DNA from: Shimia sp040225985
Lineage (GTDB): Bacteria; Pseudomonadota; Alphaproteobacteria; Rhodobacterales; Rhodobacteraceae
DNA length: 64,000 nucleotides
Assembly: GCF_040225985.1 (NCBI RefSeq)
Contig: NZ_JBBPEU010000005.1
Location: 62,001 to 126,000 of the forward strand
Reading direction: 5' to 3'
Under the pieces are notes generated by a model. It saw only the letters and a list, made by a program, of their open reading frames with translations. It had not been told where the DNA came from and ran no database searches. The number at the start of each line of letters is the position of its first letter. Positions within the stretch are counted from its first letter, which is position 1. The translations under genes and the position numbers were made by a program. Below are positions 59,157-64,000 of the stretch, piece by piece.

Positions 59157-59298
59157 GACCCTCTCCTGTCTCTTGTGAGAGACGGGGCGCGGGGCCTCCA
59201 ATCTCCCGATTGAAAGTCCCGGCGTGCAGGATCGTGAAACCAAGCAAGAGCGCAGGCTCTCCGGCGACGCCATCGCCGTGTGCTTTGCGCGAGATATA
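59157..59298 (-). ncRNA. Candidate structured leader RNA of the amidinotransferase gene
   Basis: Read toward the gene, four short hairpins follow one another: CGGCGA/TCGCCG (59273-59278, 59262-59267), AGAGC/GCTCT with a 4-base loop (59256-59260, 59247-59251), CAATC-GGGA-GATTG with a GNRA tetraloop (59199-59212) and GTCTCT-CACA-AGAGAC (59168-59183). The last ends three bases before the AGGAGAG ribosome site, so its state could affect translation. I could not match the conserved cores of glycine, guanidine or SAM riboswitches. A regulatory RNA is an inference from structure and position only. Confidence 0.35.
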
Positions 59299-59361
59299 GC
59301 AGTTCGGTGAAAGGCGGGGAAGACGATTTCGGCCTCGGCATCCCCCGCAAAGGTGATCTGC

Positions 59362-59703
59362 TTAAAGACGGATCACATAATCCTTGGTCGTGGTTTCAAC
59401 CACCTCCCAAGTGCCCTCGAAACCGGGGCGGAGGATAAAGCTGTCACCGGCCTCAAGCCGCGTTTCCCGCCCCTTGGCATCGGTCAGGATCGACACGCCG
59501 CTCAGAATGCGGAAATACTCCCATTCGTCATAGACCACACGCCATTTACCCGGCGTGGATTTCCAGATTCCGGCATAAAGCCCGTCGCGCTCCTCTAGGT
59601 TCCAGGTGGTGAACTCGGGGGTGCCTGAAATCAGGCGGTCCGCTGCGGGCGTGTCATGTTCGGCGTCACCCGTGGGGGCAACCTGTTGCAGAAGCGCGGT
59701 CAT
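59362..59703 (-). CDS. Cupin-domain protein (Cupin_3/DUF861 type)
   Basis: Small single-cupin protein of 113 residues. The region GLYAGIWKSTPGKWRVVYDEWEYFRILSG forms the first cupin block, and LEAGDSFILRPGFEGTWEVVE the second. Only some of the usual metal-binding residues are visible (a Glu in DEWEY). Relatives include EutQ-like and (S)-ureidoglycine aminohydrolase-like proteins. It is transcribed toward the amidinotransferase gene and lies about 205 bases upstream of it, so the two could share a transcript. Confidence 0.85.
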   Translation of the reverse strand: MTALLQQVAPTGDAEHDTPAADRLISGTPEFTTWNLEERDGLYAGIWKSTPGKWRVVYDEWEYFRILSGVSILTDAKGRETRLEAGDSFILRPGFEGTWEVVETTTKDYVIRL

Positions 59704-59769
59704 GGCGTGTCTCGTCTGTTGTTTTCCAACAGCTATGACGCCCGACCGCGCCCTGCAAGACCGATTGTC

Positions 59770-60195
59770 TCAGACCAGTTTCGGCGTGATCTCAAGCGCG
59801 CCACGGGTTGCGTGGCTATAGGGGCAGGTCAGGTGTGCCGTCTCGACCAGCTTTTCGGCCACGGCAGGCTCCAGCCCCGGCAGCGACACTTCAAGGTCAA
59901 CTTCCAGACCGAACCCCACGTCTTCGCGCGGGCCAATGCCGACAATGGCCTTGACTGTCGCCTCGTCGGGCACGGCAATCTTTTGCTGCATCGCGATGAA
60001 CTTGAGGGCAGACAGGAAACAGGCCGCATAACCGGCGGCAAACATCTGTTCGGGGTTGGTGCCTTCACCGCCCGCGCCACCAAGAGCCGCCGGGGTCGAG
60101 AGCGCCACGTCAAGATGGCCATCCTCGGAAATGGCGCGGCCTTCGCGGCCTCCGGCGGCAGTGGCGGACGTGGTGTAGAGGGTTTTCACAGGCAT
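59770..60195 (-). CDS. ohr: Organic hydroperoxide resistance protein Ohr (OsmC family)
   Basis: Thiol peroxidase that reduces organic and fatty-acid hydroperoxides; 141 residues from MPVKTLYTTSATAAGG, with GGAGA six bases upstream. The catalytic cysteines are Cys59 (AAGYAACF) and Cys124 (HLTCPYS); the conserved Arg17 (GGRE) and Glu49 (NPEQ) complete the active site. It is divergent from its regulator ohrR, with palindromic operators in between. Confidence 0.95.
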   Translation of the reverse strand: MPVKTLYTTSATAAGGREGRAISEDGHLDVALSTPAALGGAGGEGTNPEQMFAAGYAACFLSALKFIAMQQKIAVPDEATVKAIVGIGPREDVGFGLEVDLEVSLPGLEPAVAEKLVETAHLTCPYSHATRGALEITPKLV

Positions 60196-60211
60196 CAGTC
60201 TCTCCATTTGC

Positions 60212-60289
60212 ATCGTGTACGATTTAATTGTGTGCGATATTTGTGCCTGCCGTTAAAATGTCAAGTCTTGCGAATGGATCGTGCACGAT
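60212..60289. promoter_or_regulatory. Three OhrR operator-like palindromes between ohr and ohrR
   Basis: ATCGTGTACGAT (60212-60223), ATTGTGTGCGAT (60227-60238, imperfect) and ATCGTGCACGAT (60278-60289) share the pattern ATCGT-nn-ACGAT. Two lie next to the ohr start and one lies 25 bases before ohrR. The spacing suits repression of both genes by OhrR. Confidence 0.75.
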
Positions 60290-60313
60290 TTATTTTATAT
60301 CGCAGGAGACCCC

Positions 60314-60772
60314 ATGACAGATCACGCCCCCCCGCCGTCCCTGTTGGACCAGATGCTGTGCTTTGAAATCTACAGCACCGAACACGCCTTCGGACGTCTT
60401 TACAAAGACCTGCTGACGCCGCTCGGCCTGACCTATCCCCAGTTTCTTGTGATGATTTTTCTCTGGGAGCAGGATGGCCGCATGGTCCGCGAAATCGGCG
60501 CGGCGCTGGGCCTTGAGTCCAACACGTTGACGCCGATGATCAAACGTCTGGAAGCCGCAGGTTTCGTCAAACGCACCCGCGATACACGGGACGAACGCCG
60601 TGTGCTTGTCGGGTTGACCCCGATGGGTGACCAGTTGCGCCACGAAGTCGGCCATATCCGCGCTTGCGTGACCGAGGCCACCGGCATGAGTGAGGCCGAG
60701 TTGCGCACCTTGTTCACAAGCCTCAAAACCCTGCGCAAGGCGTTGGAAACCGCCTCTGGCGGCAGCGGCTGA
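60314..60772 (+). CDS. ohrR: OhrR, MarR-family organic peroxide sensor (2-Cys type)
   Basis: Repressor of 152 residues from MTDHAPPPSLLDQM, with CAGGAGA upstream. The sensor cysteine is Cys16 in MLCFEIYS, followed by the Tyr residues that hold it (Tyr30, Tyr41). A second cysteine, Cys118 in IRACVTE, is placed as in 2-Cys OhrR proteins, which form an intersubunit disulfide on oxidation. The winged helix covers about 55-100 (EIGAALGLESNTLTPMIKRL; RDTRDERRVLVGLT). It should repress ohr and itself until oxidised by organic peroxide. Confidence 0.94.
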   Translation: MTDHAPPPSLLDQMLCFEIYSTEHAFGRLYKDLLTPLGLTYPQFLVMIFLWEQDGRMVREIGAALGLESNTLTPMIKRLEAAGFVKRTRDTRDERRVLVGLTPMGDQLRHEVGHIRACVTEATGMSEAELRTLFTSLKTLRKALETASGGSG

Positions 60773-60858
60773 CTTTGCAGGGTCTGCCCCCGCGTCCGGA
60801 CGAACACCCTTTCCTTGCACGGGCACATTTGCAACACTAATCGTGAATTGATCGGGGA

Positions 60859-60886
60859 GGGGATGTAAATCCTTTTTACATTTCCC
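60859..60886 (+). promoter_or_regulatory. Hairpin upstream of the coiled-coil gene cluster
   Basis: An 11-bp stem (60859-60869 with 60875-60885, two G-T pairs; core ATGTAAA/TTTACAT) with a 5-base loop lies 39 bases before the coiled-coil gene start. It could be an operator dyad or a terminator for ohrR; the following bases are C/T-rich but lack a clean T run. Confidence 0.45.
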
Positions 60887-60924
60887 ATCTCTTTCTCAAC
60901 GCATTGATCACAAGGGAGAGTTTT

Positions 60925-62001
60925 ATGGCTGATTTTGACGCCCAGGTGCGCGAATCCCAGGAACAGGTCGCGGCTGCACAGGCCAAGATTGCAGAACTGA
61001 CAAGCCGGATCGAAACCGCGCGGACCAAGATGAAATCTGGCGATGACATCGCCATCGACATCGAAAACGCCACGCTGGATGACGTGCACGCCCATACCGA
61101 GGTGATGAATGCCAACATCGCCGAGTTGATCATGGGACTGGACGATGTGACATCGGCCTTTTCCAAGGACTTTGACGAGATGCGCGACAAGACCGGCTGG
61201 GAGAGCTTTGTCGGTATCTTCAGTCGCGGCAAGGCCGAGTCCATGCGTCAGGAGCGCATCAAGACCGCCAATATCGACGACAAGCTGACCGACCTGATCG
61301 CCAAATCCGACGTCATCACCAAGCTGCTCGAAGGTCAGCTGAACGTGCTGAATGAGCAAAAGGAAAAGGTTGAAACAAATCTGACGGAAACACTGGACGA
61401 ACGCGAAATGACCGTGGGCGAGCTGGAATCCCTGCGTGCCGAGATCCTTGGCATGGATCCAAAGATCATCGAATTGGAAAACAAGATCAGCGTCGAACAG
61501 GACGCCGCCGCGCGCACCAAGCTGGAAACCGAACTGGCCGATGCGAACAAGGCGTATAACGAACTGGTCCAGCAAGAGCAGGTCAAGCTGGCCAAGTCGC
61601 AAACGCTCGAGCGGTACATCGAAAAGGGCAAGACCTGGGTCGACTCGTTGCAAAACCAGGCGGCAACACAGATGGTGCTGATCAACAAGCTGCAAACAGA
61701 CACCAAACAGCGCGTGGTGCTGTATGACGCCCTGACCAAATCTCTGAAAACCGCGCAACAACAGGACATTGCCCACCGCATCAACGAAATCGGCGTCGAA
61801 ACCGACAAAGAGGCGCAGGCCTCCATGGCGGCCATCGGCACGGCGACGAACCAGCGAATGGCGGACATGCTCGAAGCGCACGAAGGCCACATGGTTTTTG
61901 CCCGCGACGTGCTCGAGGCTAAGGCCAAAGCCGACGAACGCTTTGCCCGCCGGTTCCAGAAGATCGTCGAGAAACACGACAAGAACCTGTACGGGGCTTG
62001 A
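60925..62001 (+). CDS. Long coiled-coil protein of unknown function
   Basis: Cytosolic protein of 358 residues from the ATG at 60925, with AGGGAGAG upstream. It is almost wholly helical: a coiled coil at about 3-40, a helical region with a single Trp-containing turn (GWESFVGIFSRGKAESM, near residues 90-108), and a second long coiled coil about 115-235. The third helical region has TLERYIEKGKTWVDSLQNQA, loosely reminiscent of TelA-type (PF05816) helices or PspA-like proteins. No signal peptide, membrane segment or catalytic motif is seen. It heads a packed cluster: a 60-residue membrane-protein gene follows 7 bases later. Confidence 0.8.
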   Translation: MADFDAQVRESQEQVAAAQAKIAELTSRIETARTKMKSGDDIAIDIENATLDDVHAHTEVMNANIAELIMGLDDVTSAFSKDFDEMRDKTGWESFVGIFSRGKAESMRQERIKTANIDDKLTDLIAKSDVITKLLEGQLNVLNEQKEKVETNLTETLDEREMTVGELESLRAEILGMDPKIIELENKISVEQDAAARTKLETELADANKAYNELVQQEQVKLAKSQTLERYIEKGKTWVDSLQNQAATQMVLINKLQTDTKQRVVLYDALTKSLKTAQQQDIAHRINEIGVETDKEAQASMAAIGTATNQRMADMLEAHEGHMVFARDVLEAKAKADERFARRFQKIVEKHDKNLYGA

Positions 62002-62008
62002 TTAGGAC

Positions 62009-62191
62009 GTGAGCAAGACAGTGAAATCCTACTCGGTTGCCATTCTGACAGGGACGGCCGCCGGGCTGGCGGCACATTGGGCATTAGATCTTCCGATCTG
62101 GGCTTACTCGGCCGTGGGCGGCGGGGTTGCGGGTCTGATGATTGGGGTAATGAACCGTTGGCTTTCGGAAGATCGGGTGGACAATGACTGA
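62009..62191 (+). CDS. 60-residue membrane protein in coiled-coil gene cluster
   Basis: GTG start at 62009; a second GTG at 62021 has better spacing from AGGA and may be the true start. Two hydrophobic stretches are visible (YSVAILTGTAAGLAAHWAL; WAYSAVGGGVAGLMIGV), with a charged C-terminus. No family is recognised. It overlaps the next start by 8 bases, so it is very likely real and co-expressed with its neighbours. It could anchor the soluble coiled-coil protein at the membrane. Confidence 0.7.
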   Translation: MSKTVKSYSVAILTGTAAGLAAHWALDLPIWAYSAVGGGVAGLMIGVMNRWLSEDRVDND

Positions 62192-63308
62192 CGCGCCCAC
62201 AGACGACCACAAGGCCTTGATGGAAACCTACGCCTCGCGTCGGTACTTCAAGAAGTTCGAGACTATAACCAACCACTTGACCCGCGTCGCGGCTACCCGC
62301 GCAGGCCAGGGTGAGCTGAGCAATGCCGACGTCAAGGTGCTGACCCGCTACCTCACGCAGCTCTCGTTCACCTTCAAGGCGCTGTCGATGAAGTATCTGC
62401 TGGTAGGGCGTGAGACGGGGCGCTTCTTTGGCTCTTTGTCGATGGACGCGGTTGAAAGCGGCTTTCCGGTGTTCAATGAACTCTTGGTCATGGCCAATGA
62501 CGCCCAGCAGGCGCGCGGGCATCTGGAAAACATGCCTTCGGTCGAGGCGCTCAAGGATCAGATGGTGCGCAAGATTGTCGGAGATCGAGAGATCCCGACC
62601 AAGCTGCAATTCGCTCTGTCGCAACGGCTCTATTACGAAGAACTGATGCGCGGGAACCTGTTCTGGGCTCAGAATCACCCAGAGGTGCAATGGATCGCCA
62701 ATATCGACGACAACCGCCGCCGGTTCCTCGTGCATTGGGCGGTTTATGACAGCCAGATCAATCTGCCCACGGTCTATCTGATGGAGGTCGAGGATTCGGG
62801 CCGTGTGGCCCTGCCCAAAGACGAACGCCGTTGGCCCGAAGTACAGATGCACTTGATGGGGCAGTCGTTGGGCGGGTTGAAACTCGTCACCATTGCGCAT
62901 GGCTTTGACCGCAGCTTTGACGACCTGCATCCCAAACGCATGCGCCGTTATCATATCGGCCCGATGTATTCGAGCGTCTACACCCGCCAGTCCGGCCCGA
63001 TCCGCGACGTCCTCGAACAAGCCCGTGCGCCCGAGGGCGAAGATTGGGCGCTGGCCTGGACGGTCGAGGAACTGGAGTCAGAGCGCGTGCAAGAAGAACG
63101 CGCCGGATGGTTCTCAAAGGTCGAACGCGAAGTGTTCGCGCTGGATCCGTTTTCGGGACGCGGAGTCGACACCGGCGCGACCCGCACCGAGCGCAGCATC
63201 ATCCTGCCCCAGCGCCCGTTTCAGGCACTCGCCGAACTGTCGCCGCCGGGCTTTGCCAGCGTCAACAAATTCGTTGTGAGCCCTTCGGGTCAGGTGCTGA
63301 GTTATTAA
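62184..63308 (+). CDS. 374-residue protein of unknown function in coiled-coil gene cluster
   Basis: ATG start overlapping the previous stop by 8 bases. Predicted cytosolic, mixed helix and strand. The N-terminal half is helical (YFKKFETITNHLTRVAAT; FKALSMKYLLVGRETG). The middle contains INLPTVYLMEVEDSGRVALP and WPEVQMHLMGQSLGGLK. The latter recalls a hydrolase elbow, but no Ser-His-Asp set is convincing. Near the C-terminus are DTGATRTERSIILPQRPFQA and FVVSPSGQVLSY. I do not recognise a family. A 104-base gap separates it from the next gene. Confidence 0.78.
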   Translation: MTDAPTDDHKALMETYASRRYFKKFETITNHLTRVAATRAGQGELSNADVKVLTRYLTQLSFTFKALSMKYLLVGRETGRFFGSLSMDAVESGFPVFNELLVMANDAQQARGHLENMPSVEALKDQMVRKIVGDREIPTKLQFALSQRLYYEELMRGNLFWAQNHPEVQWIANIDDNRRRFLVHWAVYDSQINLPTVYLMEVEDSGRVALPKDERRWPEVQMHLMGQSLGGLKLVTIAHGFDRSFDDLHPKRMRRYHIGPMYSSVYTRQSGPIRDVLEQARAPEGEDWALAWTVEELESERVQEERAGWFSKVEREVFALDPFSGRGVDTGATRTERSIILPQRPFQALAELSPPGFASVNKFVVSPSGQVLSY

Positions 63309-63412
63309 CCTTTAGGGCGGCGCATCTGTCGCTCAAACGCAAGTTCAATTTTGTACAAAGCGGTCATTCGGCCTGAAAACCTTGTACAAACCAGACAAAT
63401 CCGGGTGAGATT

Positions 63413-64000
63413 ATGAGTGTGACAGCCGATCAGATGGAACTGCGCGAAGAAGATATCCGCAAGCATTACGCGGCGGCTGTCGGGATGTTGGATGGCTTTG
63501 ACCACACCCCCCGCATCGGCAAGGGGCGCGACGTGGCGACCTCCGAAAAGTCTTCTGGCCTGGGCACCCGTCGCCGGTTCCGGTCGACCACGCCGGGCCT
63601 TGTCACCCGCTCAACAGCGCGACCCGAAGGCGTGCACCTGATCGCGCGGATCGAAGATGCAGATGGCGATGATCCGCTGGTTTCGCCCCTGCAGGCCAAC
63701 GTGATGCATACATTGCGCCGCGCCTTGGCGATTGCCCTTGCCGTGGGCGAAAACTATGCCGAGGCATCGGGTCTCTCGGACTTCAAGCGCGCCAACCTTG
63801 CGGGCAGCTTAGGTGCTGACAAAAAAGCAGAATTTTCCGAACTCCTGACGGCTGAGGCGCTGGTCGTTCTGCATGTATTCGCCAATACCACAGCCTATCT
63901 CTTAGCTCCGCATCTGGGTGAGGTTTCCGTCGAAGTGGGCGAGGTGGAAGAGGTTTTGACCGATAACGCCCAGTTGGCCCTGCACGGGGCCCTGTGGGAA
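63413..64000 (+). CDS. Protein of unknown function, 3' truncated by window edge
   Basis: An ATG at 63413 opens a frame that continues to the last base; 196 residues are visible. It starts MSVTADQMELREEDIRKHYA, has an Arg/Ser-rich stretch (GTRRRFRSTTPGLVTRS, near residues 53-69) and then a helical, hydrophobic-patterned region (NVMHTLRRALAIALAVGE; LTAEALVVLHVFANTTAYLL). No family is recognised. It reads in the same direction as the three preceding unknown genes and probably belongs with them. Confidence 0.72.
   Translation, partial: MSVTADQMELREEDIRKHYAAAVGMLDGFDHTPRIGKGRDVATSEKSSGLGTRRRFRSTTPGLVTRSTARPEGVHLIARIEDADGDDPLVSPLQANVMHTLRRALAIALAVGENYAEASGLSDFKRANLAGSLGADKKAEFSELLTAEALVVLHVFANTTAYLLAPHLGEVSVEVGEVEEVLTDNAQLALHGALWE

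Noticed and set aside
59157..59298. Glycine, guanidine or SAM-type riboswitch in the amidinotransferase leader
   Set aside because: The region is structured, but I could not find the conserved aptamer cores of these classes, so it is listed only as an unassigned leader.
60433..63020. Long minus-strand open frames of 514 and 561 codons opposite ohrR and the coiled-coil cluster
   Set aside because: Plus-strand genes here have ribosome sites and tight operon spacing. The antisense translations are Phe/Leu/His- or Ser/Arg-rich with no domains.

Overview
The window looks like chromosomal core DNA of a marine Rhodobacterales (Roseobacter-group) alphaproteobacterium. The base composition is high in G+C throughout. 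Many genes have their closest recognisable relatives in that group: an ALDH16-type double aldehyde dehydrogenase next to deoC, malyl-CoA lyase Mcl1 of the ethylmalonyl-CoA pathway, a TIGR02300 acidic protein, DUF1244, YtoQ, a Hint-domain protein, the DgcN/DgcA D-glutamate pair, and two copies of a dispersed hairpin repeat of the kind common in roseobacters. I saw no insertion sequence, prophage, integrase, CRISPR array or rRNA. The species cannot be named from this sequence alone.

Layout. 0-7 kb: the end of a type II sulfide:quinone oxidoreductase, a SulP anion transporter, and a four-gene Mn/Fe-type ABC importer (sitABCD) on the minus strand behind a Fur-like palindrome. 7-14 kb: deoC plus ALDH16 (deoxyribose catabolism), polA, hydroxypyruvate isomerase and a DUF1285 gene. 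14.6-21.3 kb: a translationally coupled MoxR / DUF58 / DUF4159 / vWA-like membrane-protein operon. 21.4-26 kb: gpmI, a degenerate EnvC-like LytM protein, ctpA and rppH. 26-32 kb: tRNA-Ala(GGC), TIGR02300, a YgjP-like metallopeptidase, a GntR regulator, accA, a divergent LysE/Lrp pair, a racemase-like gene and mcl1.

32-38 kb: dgcN and dgcA, a secreted-protein gene broken by a 1-base frameshift, a D-amino-acid transaminase, a DODA-type dioxygenase, and a minus-strand operon of N-formylglutamate amidohydrolase, CHMI-type isomerase, a small membrane protein and DUF1244. 39-49 kb: pyk, rpmI-rplT, a Hint-domain protein, and pheS and pheT separated by a glutamine amidotransferase and a pentein-family (guanidino-modifying) enzyme. 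49-55.7 kb: a methyltransferase, YtoQ, a GST, an MscS channel, a COG0523 GTPase with a Zur-like palindrome upstream, ald with a divergent Lrp regulator, and a P1-family peptidase.

56-64 kb is the most unusual part. A creatinase gene lies close to a close homologue of animal glycine (arginine:glycine) amidinotransferase. The 205-base stretch ahead of the amidinotransferase folds into at least four consecutive short hairpins and may be a structured leader RNA. It is followed by a cupin, a divergent ohr/ohrR pair with three palindromic operators, and a tightly packed cluster of at least four genes of unknown function (a long coiled-coil protein, a 60-residue membrane protein, a 374-residue protein and a fourth that runs off the window). 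This cluster and the creatinase/amidinotransferase locus are the best candidates for something undescribed.
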